Assembly: GCF_040298565.1 (NCBI RefSeq) | Contig: NZ_JBEPAK010000008.1 | Location: 1 to 64,000 of the forward strand | Direction of reading: 5' to 3' | Origin: Kitasatospora sp040298565 | GTDB taxonomy: Bacteria; Actinomycetota; Actinomycetes; Streptomycetales; Streptomycetaceae | Length of the DNA stretch: 64,000 nt | Shown here: piece by piece, positions 50,354 to 58,668 of the stretch | How positions within the stretch are numbered: the first letter of the stretch is position 1 | How the letters are laid out: each line of letters starts with the position of its first letter | The notes under the pieces: model-generated | The model's database searches: none | Told to the model about the DNA's origin: nothing | The model's input: the letters and a program-made list of their open reading frames with translations, nothing else | Translations under genes and position numbers: made by a program

Positions 50354-51535
50354 CAGCGCGCAGCCCTGGGTGTCCACCCGGGTGTTCGCGGTGCTGCCCG
50401 CCTGGGCGTCCTCGCGCACCTCCGCGGCGGTCAGCACGTACCCGGTGTCGGCGCTGTCCAGGGACTTGGCGAACACCACCCCGTACACCTGGCCGTCCGG
50501 CGTGAGCAGCGGCCCGCCGCTGTTGCCCTGGCGGACCAGCGAGCGCACCGAGTAGACGTCGCGCACCACCTGGCCGCGGTGGTAGATGTCCGGGCCGTTG
50601 GCCTGGATCCGGCCGCGGATGCGGGCCGGTTGGACGTTGAAGGCGCCGTTCTCGGGGAAGCCCGCGACGATCGCGCTGTCATTGGTCCTGGCCTCGCCCG
50701 CGAAGGTCAGCGGGGGCGCGTTCAGCTTGGGCACGTCCAGGACGGCGATGTCGCGTTGCCAGTCGTAGCGGACCACCGTGGCGTCGTACAGCTGGCCGAC
50801 CCCGCCGATCTGCACGGTCGGCTCGTCGACGCCGCCGACCACGTGGGCGTTGGTCATCACCCGGTGCGGGGCGAAGACGAAGCCGCTGCCCTCCAGGGTC
50901 TTGCCGCACGAGGTCGCGGTGCCGACCACCTTGACCAGGCTCTGCCGGGCCCTGGCCACCGCCGCGCCGCCGGCCAGCGCCGGGTCGGGGGTGTCGACCT
51001 GGGTGATCGGCTCGTGCTCGAAGGGGTTGAAGACCTGCGGGAAGCCGTTGCGGGCGAGCACCTTGGAGAAGTCCGAGAACCAGTTCGGCGCGTCGTCGGG
51101 CAGCGCGTTCTGGACGCCGCCGAGGATCGCCGAGGACCGGACCTGCCGGGAGACCGTCGGCAGGGACGTCCCGGCCAGCGCGGAGCCGATCAGCCAGGCG
51201 ACGAGCAGCATCGAGATCACGTTGACCACCGCGCCGCCGGACGCGTCCAGCACCCGGGTCGGGCGGCGGTCGATGTGCCCGCGCAGCTTCCAGCCGAAGT
51301 GCGCGGTGACCGCCTGGCCGATCGCGGCGAAGACGATCACCACCACGACGGCCACCACCGAGGACGCGGTGCCCGGGCTGAGCTGGTCGAGCAGCAGGGG
51401 CAGCAGTTGGACGGCCAGCAGGCCGCCGCCGAGGAAGCCGACGAGCGACAGGACGCCCACCACGAAGCCCTGCCGGTAGCCCGAAACGGCGAATCCGACG
51501 GCGGCGAGGACCAGCAGCACATCCAGGACGTTCAC
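50351..51535 (-). CDS. marP: MarP-like membrane serine protease
   Basis: In this 394-aa protein four N-terminal helices form a CvpA-like (colicin V production) domain (about 1-135). A periplasmic-side trypsin-like protease follows with His231 (TNAHVVGG), Asp262 (QRDIAVL) and Ser339 (RQGNSGGPL). MarP of Mycobacterium supports acid and oxidative stress resistance and cleaves a peptidoglycan hydrolase. Cysteines near 208 and 391 may form the regulatory disulfide. The GTG at 51535 follows GGGAGGG. It is followed by a stop-spanning repeat and heads a run with nudL and nth on the same strand. Confidence 0.93.
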   Translation of the reverse strand: MNVLDVLLVLAAVGFAVSGYRQGFVVGVLSLVGFLGGGLLAVQLLPLLLDQLSPGTASSVVAVVVVIVFAAIGQAVTAHFGWKLRGHIDRRPTRVLDASGGAVVNVISMLLVAWLIGSALAGTSLPTVSRQVRSSAILGGVQNALPDDAPNWFSDFSKVLARNGFPQVFNPFEHEPITQVDTPDPALAGGAAVARARQSLVKVVGTATSCGKTLEGSGFVFAPHRVMTNAHVVGGVDEPTVQIGGVGQLYDATVVRYDWQRDIAVLDVPKLNAPPLTFAGEARTNDSAIVAGFPENGAFNVQPARIRGRIQANGPDIYHRGQVVRDVYSVRSLVRQGNSGGPLLTPDGQVYGVVFAKSLDSADTGYVLTAAEVREDAQAGSTANTRVDTQGCAL

Positions 51536-51581
51536 TCGGACACCCTCCCACGGTTGGCGGACCGACCGCGCCGACGGACCG

Positions 51582-52316
51582 TCACGGGGCCCCGGCGTCG
51601 CTGCCCGGCAGGGCGCGGGAGTGCTCGAGGTCGCCCTGGACCAGCGCGAGGGCGTCGTCGGAGAGGTCGACGACCCGGGACGGCTCCCACGGCAGCTCCA
51701 GGCCGCTGTGGTGCAGCACCCGGTCGATCACCCCGGCGGTGAACCCCCAGACCAGTCGCCCGGCGACAGCGAAGGCCGGCCCGACGTGCCCGGACGGGTG
51801 CCGCAGCCGGACCCGGTTCGCGGGGTCGGCGAGGTCGGCGATCGGCACCCGGAACACCGCGCCGGTCTCCGCCTGGTCCACCGGGTGCACCGGCGACTCC
51901 TCGCGCCACCAGCCGAGCACCGGGGTGACCACGAAACGGCTCACCGGGATGTACAGCCGGGGCAGCTCGGCGAAGACCTGCACCCCGGCCGGGTCCAGCC
52001 CGGTCTCCTCCCAGGCCTCGCGCAGCGCCGCCGCGATCGGGCCGGGGCCGTCCGGGTCGCCGTCTTCCGGGTCCAGCGCGCCACCGGGGAAGGACGGCTG
52101 GCCGGCGTGCGAACGCAGCGAGCGGGCCCGCTCGATCAGCAGCAGGTCGGGACCGTCCGGGCCCTCACCGAACAGCATCAGCACCGCCGCCGCCCGCCCG
52201 CCGTCGGTCGGCGGGAGGAAGCGGCTCAGCTGCTCCGGCAGCACCCGCTCGGCCGCGTCCCGGACCGGCTCCAGCCACTTCGGCAGGCCGTCCCGCTCGA
52301 TCGCCCCGCGGATCAC
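51582..52316 (-). CDS. NUDIX coenzyme A pyrophosphatase
   Basis: This 244-aa protein has the CoA-pyrophosphatase signature: LLLIERARSLRSHAGQPSF then PGG, directly before the Nudix box ALREAWEETGL. These enzymes cleave CoA to 4-phosphopantetheine and 3',5'-ADP. A short acidic insert (EDGDPDGPG) sits between the two motifs, and a WGFTAGVIDRVL segment follows. The GTG overlaps the nth stop as GTGA, so the pair is translationally coupled. Confidence 0.88.
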   Translation of the reverse strand: MIRGAIERDGLPKWLEPVRDAAERVLPEQLSRFLPPTDGGRAAAVLMLFGEGPDGPDLLLIERARSLRSHAGQPSFPGGALDPEDGDPDGPGPIAAALREAWEETGLDPAGVQVFAELPRLYIPVSRFVVTPVLGWWREESPVHPVDQAETGAVFRVPIADLADPANRVRLRHPSGHVGPAFAVAGRLVWGFTAGVIDRVLHHSGLELPWEPSRVVDLSDDALALVQGDLEHSRALPGSDAGAP

Positions 52317-53404
52317 GCCTCCACCGCCAGGTCCGCGACCCGGCCCTGGTGGGCGGCGGCGTCGGCCCGGGCGGCCGCCTCGCCGGGGAAGTCCGACGGC
52401 GGCTTCAGCCGCTGGCCGGGCTGGCCGCCCATCTCGTACTTGAGCAGCTTGCGCGCCTTCTCCGGATCGGTCTCGCCCTCCCCGTACGCGGGGCAGAGCG
52501 GTGCGATCGGGCAGGCTCCGCAGGCGGGCTTCTGCGAGTGGCAGATCCGCCGGCCGTGGAAGACGACCCGGTGCGAGAGCATCGCCCACTCGGACTTCGG
52601 GAAGATCTCGGCGACGGCCAGCTCGACCTTCACCGGGTCCTCCTCGGTGGTCCAGCCGAACCGCCGGGCCAGCCGCCCGAAGTGGGTGTCCACGGTGATG
52701 CCGGGCACCCCGAAGGCGTTGCCCAGGACGACGTTGGCGGTCTTGCGGCCGACGCCCGGCAGGGTCACCAGGTCGGCCAGCCGGCCCGGAACCTCACCGC
52801 CGAACTCGTCCCGCAGCGCGGCCGAGAGGCCGATCAGCGACTTCGCCTTGTTCCGGAAGAAGCCGGTCGGGCGGATGATCTCCTCCAGCTCCTCCGGGTT
52901 GGCGGCCGCCATGTCCTCGGGCGTCGGGTACCGGGCGAACAGTGCCGGGGTGGTCTGGTTCACCCGCAGGTCGGTGGTCTGCGCCGACAGCACGGTGGCT
53001 ACCAGCAGCTGGAACGGGTTCTCGAAGTCCAGCTCCGGATGCGCGTACGGGTACAGCTCCGCCAGCTCGCGGTTGATCCGCCGGGCCCGCCGCACCATCG
53101 CCAGGTGCGACTCCGGCTTCCCGGGTTTCACGGCGGGCTTCGCGGTCGGTTTCGCGGGCGGCTTCACCGCCCGCTTCGCGGCGGGTTCCGCCGGGGCCTT
53201 CGCGGGCGCCTTCGTGGGCGCCTTCGTGGGCGCTTTCGCAGGCGCCTTCGTGGGCGCCTTCGCAGTCGGTTTCGTCGTCGGTTTCGCAGCCGGTGCCACG
53301 GCCGCCGTCGCGGTGCCCTGTACAGCCGCCTCCGCGGTCGGCTTCTGAGCCGCCGCCTTGGTCGCGGTCCTGGTCGCCGTCTTCCGGGCCTTGCTCTCTG
53401 CCAT
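52313..53404 (-). CDS. nth: Endonuclease III (DNA glycosylase/AP lyase)
   Basis: This 363-aa protein has a HhH-GPD domain with LPGVGRKTANVV (catalytic Lys) and TVDTHFGRL (catalytic Asp). The [4Fe-4S] cluster is C-x6-C-x2-C-x5-C near residues 291-307. It removes oxidised pyrimidines. The first ~95 residues are an unusual Lys/Ala/Pro/Thr tail with a KAPTKAPAKAP repeat, like histone H1 tails. This resembles the basic TopA tail. The ATG at 53404 begins that tail. Confidence 0.93.
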   Translation of the reverse strand: MAESKARKTATRTATKAAAQKPTAEAAVQGTATAAVAPAAKPTTKPTAKAPTKAPAKAPTKAPTKAPAKAPAEPAAKRAVKPPAKPTAKPAVKPGKPESHLAMVRRARRINRELAELYPYAHPELDFENPFQLLVATVLSAQTTDLRVNQTTPALFARYPTPEDMAAANPEELEEIIRPTGFFRNKAKSLIGLSAALRDEFGGEVPGRLADLVTLPGVGRKTANVVLGNAFGVPGITVDTHFGRLARRFGWTTEEDPVKVELAVAEIFPKSEWAMLSHRVVFHGRRICHSQKPACGACPIAPLCPAYGEGETDPEKARKLLKYEMGGQPGQRLKPPSDFPGEAAARADAAAHQGRVADLAVEA

Positions 53405-53590
53405 GCACGAAGGCTACGCCGAGCGGCGCACCGCCCGGGGCCGATCAAGCAACGGAAGCGGCCCTGCGGGGACGGCCGTTGTCCGGAAAGGCGGCCGGCC
53501 CGGGCGCACGCGGCGAATCAGGACCGGACAGCCGTGGAGGCCGTGGAGGCCGAGGAGGCTGGGGAAGCCGTCCCGAGGAGGCCGGCGCCG

Positions 53591-54091
53591 CTACCGCAGG
53601 GTGCGGCCGATGGTGCCCTCGAGGGTGTTGAGCAGCCCGGCCAGCGCCTCGGCGAGGCGGGTCCGCTCGTCCAGGGTGAGGCCGGAGAGGAGCTCGCGGT
53701 CGTACGCGACGAGTTCCTCGATCAGGCCGTCGACCAGCTCCCGGCCGGTGTCGGTGAGCGAGAGGTGGGCGACCCGGCGGTCGCGGTCGTCGGTGCGGCG
53801 GCTGACCAGACCGCGTTCCTCCAGCAGTCGCAGCCGCTTGGTCACGGCGGCCCCCGAGGCGAAGCTCTCCCGGGCGAGCTGGGTCGGGGTCAGCTCGCGG
53901 TCGAGGCGGCGCAGGGCGCCGAGGATGTCGAACTCGGCGCGGGTGAGGCCGGCCCGGGTGAGCGGGTCGGGGGTCTGCTGGAGGAGCGCGGCGCAGCGGT
54001 TGATCCGGCCGAGGACAGCGATCGGGCCGGTGTCCAGGCCCGGGTAGGCGCGCTCCCACTGGCGCAGCACCCCTGCGACGACGTCCTCCAC
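53591..54091 (-). CDS. MarR-family transcriptional regulator
   Basis: This 166-aa winged helix protein includes FDILGALRRLDRELTPTQLA (helices 1-2) and GAAVTKRLRLLEERGLVSR as recognition helix, with the DDRDRR wing. MarR proteins repress transport and resistance genes and respond to small aromatic ligands. The GTG at 54091 has GGGAG. It lies 41 bp downstream of the FUSC gene and probably regulates it from the palindrome at 55813-55835. Confidence 0.9.
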   Translation of the reverse strand: MEDVVAGVLRQWERAYPGLDTGPIAVLGRINRCAALLQQTPDPLTRAGLTRAEFDILGALRRLDRELTPTQLARESFASGAAVTKRLRLLEERGLVSRRTDDRDRRVAHLSLTDTGRELVDGLIEELVAYDRELLSGLTLDERTRLAEALAGLLNTLEGTIGRTLR

Positions 54092-54132
54092 GTGCGCTGC
54101 TCCCGTTCCGCGACCGACCCGTTCGGTCGATC

Positions 54133-55803
54133 CTAGACGGCGCGCGCTCCGCCGCCCCGGTGCTCCAGAAGGGCGGTCAGCAGGTGGTGGGCGTGCCGCT
54201 CGGTGTCGGCGGCGTGCTGGTGGGGGAGGGTCGGGCGGCGCCACTCGCCGGTCGCGGTGTCGGCGGCCTCGCGCAGTTCGAGCAGGGCGGCGGCCAGTAC
54301 GGCCCGGGCGGCGGTGGATCCGGTCCGGTCGGCGGCCGGTGCGGCCCGGTCGGCGGCGGTCGACCCCGTCCGGTCGGCGGCCAGTACGGCCAGTGCCGCC
54401 CGGGCGGCGCGGGTGGCGGTCTCGGTGTCGGCCACGGCCCTGGACAGCCGGGCGGCGGTCCGGCGGTTGGTGACGAGCAGGCAGGCGACCAGACCGGTGA
54501 GCGCGCCGACGCAGGTGTCCAGCCAGCGGTCGGCCACCAGCATCCGGGCGGGCTGCGGGCCCGCGAACTCGGTCATCAGCAGGGCCATCGGGGTGACGAA
54601 GACCGTGGCCAGCCAGTAACTGCGGGCGATCATGGCCTCCGCGCCGAACTGGCACAGCAGTCCGAGCGCGATCAGCGCCACCGGGCCGCAGCGGGCGACC
54701 GGCACCGCGGCCGTGAAGAGCGCCAGGCCGAGGAGGTTGCCCAGGACCCGCTGCACCGCGCGCTGCCAGGAGAGCGTGCTGTTGGCCTGGAAGACCGAGG
54801 CCGCGGTGACCACCGCCCAGTACGGACGGCCGACGCCGAGTGCCAGCGAGAGCCAGCCGGCGGCGGCGCAGCCGACCGCGACCCGCAGGGCGATCGGCAG
54901 CAGCGCCGAGCCGGGCCGCAGGACGGCGCGCAGCGGGAGCCGGCGGACGGGCGGGAGGGCGCGCAGGTCGGCGGCCTCCGCCTCGGTGAGTTCCGGCGAC
55001 GGCACGGGGCGGCGGCCGCGCCGCAGGTCCCGGGCCCACGCGGCGTAGCGCTCGGCGGCCGCCGGATCGACGGGCGAGGCGAGGGCGGCCTCGGCGTGGA
55101 CGAGCAGCCGTTCCGGTTCCTCGCCGAGGGCGCGCTGACGGGCCGGGGAGGAGAGCGCGAGGCTGCGCCGGGCCGCGTCGACCGCGCCGACCAGGGCGGT
55201 ACGGGCAGCGGCGTCCGGTGCGCCGGGGTCGGTGCGCAGCAGGCGGGCGGCGACTTCCAGCGCACGGGCGGTGGCGGTGCGCTCCGGTCCGTACGGGTGC
55301 CACAGCGCGGGAGCCATGCAGACCAGCCAGGCCAGTGCGGCGCCGACTGCGGCGAGCGCCAGGTGCGGTGCGAGGTCCGCGAGCCGCTGGGGGACGAAGG
55401 CGCAGCCGGCGGTGGTGAAGGTGATGATCAGGGCGCCGGGCGGGCCGACCCGGGCGGCGTCGCAGAGCAGTTTGTGCAGGGCGGCGAGCACGGCCGCCAC
55501 CGCGACGAGGACGGCGGCGTCGCGGGTGAGCGCTGCGGCGGTGAGGGCGGCGCCGGCGCTGAGGACGGCACCGAGCAGCACGCCGGCCAGCGTCCGGGCC
55601 CGGGCCCGGTAGGGCAGGCCGTGCCCGTAGAGGGCGCCGAGGCCGCCGACCGAGGTGTAGAGCGCGAGGTCCAGCCGGCCGAGGGCGAACAGGGCGAGGT
55701 TGAGGGTGCCGAGGGTGAGGACGGCGCTGAGCGCGGGCCGGTGCCAGCCGTCTCCGGGCGGACCGACCCGGAGCACCTGGCGGAGCTGGGCGGGGGAGGC
55801 CAT
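54133..55803 (-). CDS. FUSC-family membrane protein (aromatic-acid efflux-like)
   Basis: This 556-aa protein has two blocks of about five helices (about 25-170 and 305-430), with a soluble domain between them. It carries the FUSC segment GRPYWAVVTAASVFQANSTLSWQRAVQRVLGN, split here as GRPYWAVVTAA and LSWQRAVQRVLGN. Relatives (AaeB, YccS) export hydroxylated aromatic acids. The C-terminal ~100 residues are Ala/Asp/Thr-rich. The start ATG at 55803 overlaps the end of a promoter-operator region. It is co-directional with the MarR gene. Confidence 0.87.
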   Translation of the reverse strand: MASPAQLRQVLRVGPPGDGWHRPALSAVLTLGTLNLALFALGRLDLALYTSVGGLGALYGHGLPYRARARTLAGVLLGAVLSAGAALTAAALTRDAAVLVAVAAVLAALHKLLCDAARVGPPGALIITFTTAGCAFVPQRLADLAPHLALAAVGAALAWLVCMAPALWHPYGPERTATARALEVAARLLRTDPGAPDAAARTALVGAVDAARRSLALSSPARQRALGEEPERLLVHAEAALASPVDPAAAERYAAWARDLRRGRRPVPSPELTEAEAADLRALPPVRRLPLRAVLRPGSALLPIALRVAVGCAAAGWLSLALGVGRPYWAVVTAASVFQANSTLSWQRAVQRVLGNLLGLALFTAAVPVARCGPVALIALGLLCQFGAEAMIARSYWLATVFVTPMALLMTEFAGPQPARMLVADRWLDTCVGALTGLVACLLVTNRRTAARLSRAVADTETATRAARAALAVLAADRTGSTAADRAAPAADRTGSTAARAVLAAALLELREAADTATGEWRRPTLPHQHAADTERHAHHLLTALLEHRGGGARAV

Positions 55804-55812
55804 GGAAAAAGA

Positions 55813-55835
55813 TTAACAGGTAATTTACCCGTGAA
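55813..55835. promoter_or_regulatory. MarR-type operator between FUSC and hydrolase genes
   Basis: TTAACAGGTAA, a central T, and TTACCCGTGAA form an inverted repeat of 11+1+11 bp with 9 of 11 matches; the core GGTAA-T-TTACC is perfect. It lies 10 bp upstream of the FUSC start and 90 bp upstream of the divergent hydrolase. MarR operators commonly look like this. It is the most AT-rich spot in the block. Confidence 0.7.
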
Positions 55836-55924
55836 TCATATGTCTTCCGCGGAACAGCGATGAGTTCTGCGGCGAACCCCGGTCTACCCCTGCGACCGAC
55901 TCGGACGACCGAAGGAACACCGCC

Positions 55925-56716
55925 ATGACCACCACCGTGATCTCCGCCGACGGCACCACCATCGCCTGCACCGTCACCGGCTCCGGCCCGGCCGTCGTCC
56001 TCGTGGACGGGGCGATCGGCCACCGCGCCTTCGACCCGGGCGTGGCGGTGTCCGAGCAGCTCTCGGCCCACCACACCGTGTGGGCCTACGACCGGCGCGG
56101 CCGCGGCGGCAGCGGGGACACGGCACCCTTCGCGGTGGAGCGCGAGATCGAGGACCTGGCCGCCGTGATCGCGGCGGCCGGTGGCGCGGCCCGGGTGTTC
56201 GGCATCTCCTCGGGCGCCGCACTGGCCCTGCGGGCCGCCGCCGCGGGCGTCGGCATCAGCCGACTCGCCGTCTACGAGCCGCCGTTCAGCACGGAGGAGA
56301 CGCAGCGCGAGCGCTTCGTCGGGTACGTCACCGAGTTGGAGGCGGCACTCGCCGAGGGACGGCGCGGGGACGCCGTCGCGGCCTTCATGACCTTCGTCGG
56401 GATGCCCGGCGAGATGGTGGAGGGGATGCGCTCGGCCCCGGTGTGGCCGGTGTTCGAGGCGGTCGCGCCGACCCTGGCGTACGACGCGGCAGCGCTCGGC
56501 GCGCGCACGGGGGCGACCGTCCCGGTCGACCTCCTGGCCACGATCACCGTGCCGACCCTGGTCCTGGACGGCGGCGCCAGCCCGGAGCTGCTGCGGGCTC
56601 CCGCCCGAGCGGTGGCGGCGGCCGTGCCGGGCGCCGAGTACCGGACGCTGGCCGACCAGACCCATGAGGTGGCGGCCGAGGTGCTGGTGCCGGAGCTGCT
56701 GAAGTTCTACGCCTGA
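55925..56716 (+). CDS. Alpha/beta hydrolase
   Basis: This 263-aa protein shows the YDRRGRGGSGDT loop, nucleophile motif FGISSGAALAL with Ser in GISSG, acid in VLDGGASPE and the His in QTHEVAAEVL. The family includes esterases and haloperoxidase-like enzymes. The ATG at 55925 follows GAAGGAACACC. It is divergent from the FUSC-MarR pair and may belong to the same regulon through the shared palindrome. Confidence 0.88.
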   Translation: MTTTVISADGTTIACTVTGSGPAVVLVDGAIGHRAFDPGVAVSEQLSAHHTVWAYDRRGRGGSGDTAPFAVEREIEDLAAVIAAAGGAARVFGISSGAALALRAAAAGVGISRLAVYEPPFSTEETQRERFVGYVTELEAALAEGRRGDAVAAFMTFVGMPGEMVEGMRSAPVWPVFEAVAPTLAYDAAALGARTGATVPVDLLATITVPTLVLDGGASPELLRAPARAVAAAVPGAEYRTLADQTHEVAAEVLVPELLKFYA

Positions 56717-56905
56717 GGCGCGGAGAGGCCGGGTGGCGGGAGGCCCGGGAGCGGGCAGCGGACGGCGGACGGCGGGCAGCGGGCGGCGGGCGGCGGGCGG
56801 CCCGGGAACGGCACCGGCTGGAGCCGGTGAACCCGCGCTCCCCGCTCCGCCCTAGTCTTCCCGTCATCCGATCATCTTCGACGACCGAGGGAGCAACGAG
56901 CCGCC

Positions 56906-57550
56906 ATGGCCGTGGACTTCACGACGGAACAGGACGTCACGGACTTCCGGGACATCCCCACTACCACGCTGGCCGACGTCCTGGGCCGTGCCCGGGTGAT
57001 GGACATCGGTCTGCGCCCGCTGTGGGCGGGCATGCCCCGGGTGGCCGGACCGGCCTTCACGGTGCAGTGCCCGCCCGGCGACAACCTGATGCTGCACGCG
57101 GCGATCTACCGGGCCGAGCCCGGCTCGGTGATCGTCGTCGAGTCCGGTGACCTCGACTACGCGCTGGCCGGCGGCAACGTCTGTGCCGTGGCGCAGCGCC
57201 GGGGCGTCGCCGCGTTCGTGGCCGACGGCCTGATCCGCGACCTCGGCGAGGTGCGGGAGCTCGGCTTCCCGGTCTTCGCCCGGGGCGTCATCCCGATCCC
57301 CGGCTCGAAGGAGCAGCTGGGCACCCACGGTGCCCCGGTGCGCTGCGGCGGAGTGCTGGTGGCCCCCGGCGACATCGTGGTGGCCGACGAGGAGGGGGTC
57401 GTGGCGGTGCCCGCCGCCGACCGGGCGAAGGTCCTGGCGGCAGCCCGGGCGAAGCTGGCCAAGGAGGCCGCCGAGACCCTGGACGACTGGGAGGCCGCCC
57501 ACCGCGCCAGGATCGAGCGCGGCCTCGCCGAGCTGGGCTTCACCGGCTGA
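56906..57550 (+). CDS. RraA/HMG aldolase-family protein
   Basis: This 214-aa protein has GPAFTVQCPPGDNLMLHAAIY (split as GPAFTVQCPPGD and NLMLHAAIY). It also has VESGDLDYALAGGNVCAVAQ and the DGLIRDLGE motif with the Arg-Asp pair of RraA-type aldolases. Members cleave 4-hydroxy-4-methyl-2-oxoglutarate or oxaloacetate with a divalent metal, or are noncatalytic RNase E inhibitors. The RD pair supports enzyme activity. A good GAGGGAG site precedes the ATG. A terminator hairpin follows. Confidence 0.88.
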   Translation: MAVDFTTEQDVTDFRDIPTTTLADVLGRARVMDIGLRPLWAGMPRVAGPAFTVQCPPGDNLMLHAAIYRAEPGSVIVVESGDLDYALAGGNVCAVAQRRGVAAFVADGLIRDLGEVRELGFPVFARGVIPIPGSKEQLGTHGAPVRCGGVLVAPGDIVVADEEGVVAVPAADRAKVLAAARAKLAKEAAETLDDWEAAHRARIERGLAELGFTG

Positions 57551-57554
57551 CGCC

Positions 57555-57594
57555 GACCCCGGCGCCGGCGGTCGCGGCCCGGCCGGCCGGGGTC
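57555..57594. terminator. Hairpin after the RraA-like gene
   Basis: GACCCCGGC at 57555-57563 pairs with GCCGGGGTC at 57586-57594; inner bases can extend the stem. It begins 5 bp after the stop, between convergent genes, and can act in both directions. Confidence 0.6.
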
Positions 57595-57609
57595 CGCCCT
57601 TCCCGACGG

Positions 57610-57725
57610 CCCGGCAGTCCCGGCGGCGGGGGCAGCAGTCCGGCAGTCCCGGCGGCGGGGGCGGCAGGACAGCGGCCCGGCAGTCCCGGCGGCGCGGGCG
57701 GCAGGACAGCGGCCCGGCAGCCCGG
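57610..57725. repeat. 37-bp repeats between convergent genes
   Basis: Copies starting with a CCGGCAGTCCCGGCGGCG block begin at 57610, 57639 and 57676, with a degenerate one at 57713. The last two full periods are 37 bp and the first is 29 bp. The array fills the gap between the RraA-like gene and the PEP-mutase-like gene. It carries no gene. Confidence 0.75.
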
Positions 57726-57737
57726 TAGGACGCCCGG

Positions 57738-58556
57738 TCAGTACAGCCCGTTCAGGTCCCCGAAACCGAGCGCCCCGTCGAGCTCCGTCAGCGTCCCGGC
57801 GTCGAGCAGCTCGGCAGCGGCACGGCGGGCCGCCGTGTAGGCGAGCTGGGCGAGGCCCGTACCGACGCTGATCCGCCGTACCCCCGTGGCGGCGAACTCA
57901 GCGACGGTCGGCCCGCCCGCGACGGCCATCACGTTCACCGGCAGCGAAGTCCGCTTGCACAGCTCGGCGAGGTCGTCGAGGTTCAGGAGGCCGGGGACGA
58001 ACAGGCCGTCCGCGCCCGCCTCGGCGTAGGCCGCGGCCCGGACCAGCACGTCGTCCAGGCCGCCCAGTCCGAACAGGAACACGTCGGTACGGGCGTTGAC
58101 CAGCAGCTCGGGCAGGCCGGCGTCGGCCGCGGCGGTGCGGGCCGCGCGCAGCCGCTCGGCCTGCTCGGCCACCGTGAACAGCGGGCCGCCGACGGCCGTC
58201 GAGTCCTCCAGGTTGACCCCGGCCGCGCCCGCACCCACCAGCGCGGTCACGGTGGCGGCCACATCGGAGGGCAGCGGCCCGTACCCGCCCTCGGCGTCGA
58301 TGGTGACCGGCAGGTCCACCGCCGCGACGACCCGCCGGGCCGCCTCGACCGCCGTCGCCCGGTCCATCCGCTGGCCATCACCCATGCCCAGCGACCAGGA
58401 GGCGCCGCCGCTGGTGGTGGCGATCGCCTGCGCGCCGGCCGAGGCGATCACCGCGGCGCTGCCGGCGTCCCATGCGTTGGGCAGGACGAGCACGCCCTCC
58501 TCGACGAGCCCGCGCAGTCGCAGCGCCCGCTCGCGGGCCGGGGTGGTGGTGGACAT
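57738..58556 (-). CDS. Isocitrate lyase/phosphoenolpyruvate mutase family protein
   Basis: This 272-aa TIM-barrel protein has LPNAWDAGSAAVIASAGAQA, IDAEGGYGPLPSD with the metal-binding Asp/Glu, GVNLEDST and LVNARTDVF. These segments match the ICL/PEPM superfamily short subfamily. Members cleave or isomerise 2-methylisocitrate, oxaloacetate-like or phosphonopyruvate substrates; the Cys-containing KKCG motif of isocitrate lyases is absent here. Reaction is unknown. ATG at 58556 lies 112 bp from the divergent ArsR-type regulator, which may control it. Confidence 0.9.
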   Translation of the reverse strand: MSTTTPARERALRLRGLVEEGVLVLPNAWDAGSAAVIASAGAQAIATTSGGASWSLGMGDGQRMDRATAVEAARRVVAAVDLPVTIDAEGGYGPLPSDVAATVTALVGAGAAGVNLEDSTAVGGPLFTVAEQAERLRAARTAAADAGLPELLVNARTDVFLFGLGGLDDVLVRAAAYAEAGADGLFVPGLLNLDDLAELCKRTSLPVNVMAVAGGPTVAEFAATGVRRISVGTGLAQLAYTAARRAAAELLDAGTLTELDGALGFGDLNGLY

Positions 58557-58668
58557 GAGGTGTCACCGGCTTTCGTACGAATCAGTGGGGACCCAGGCAT
58601 CGTGCGCCCACCACCGGAAGGGCGACCAGTGTTTAAGCTGGGGCCGAATCTTCCGAAGGGGGCCGCGC

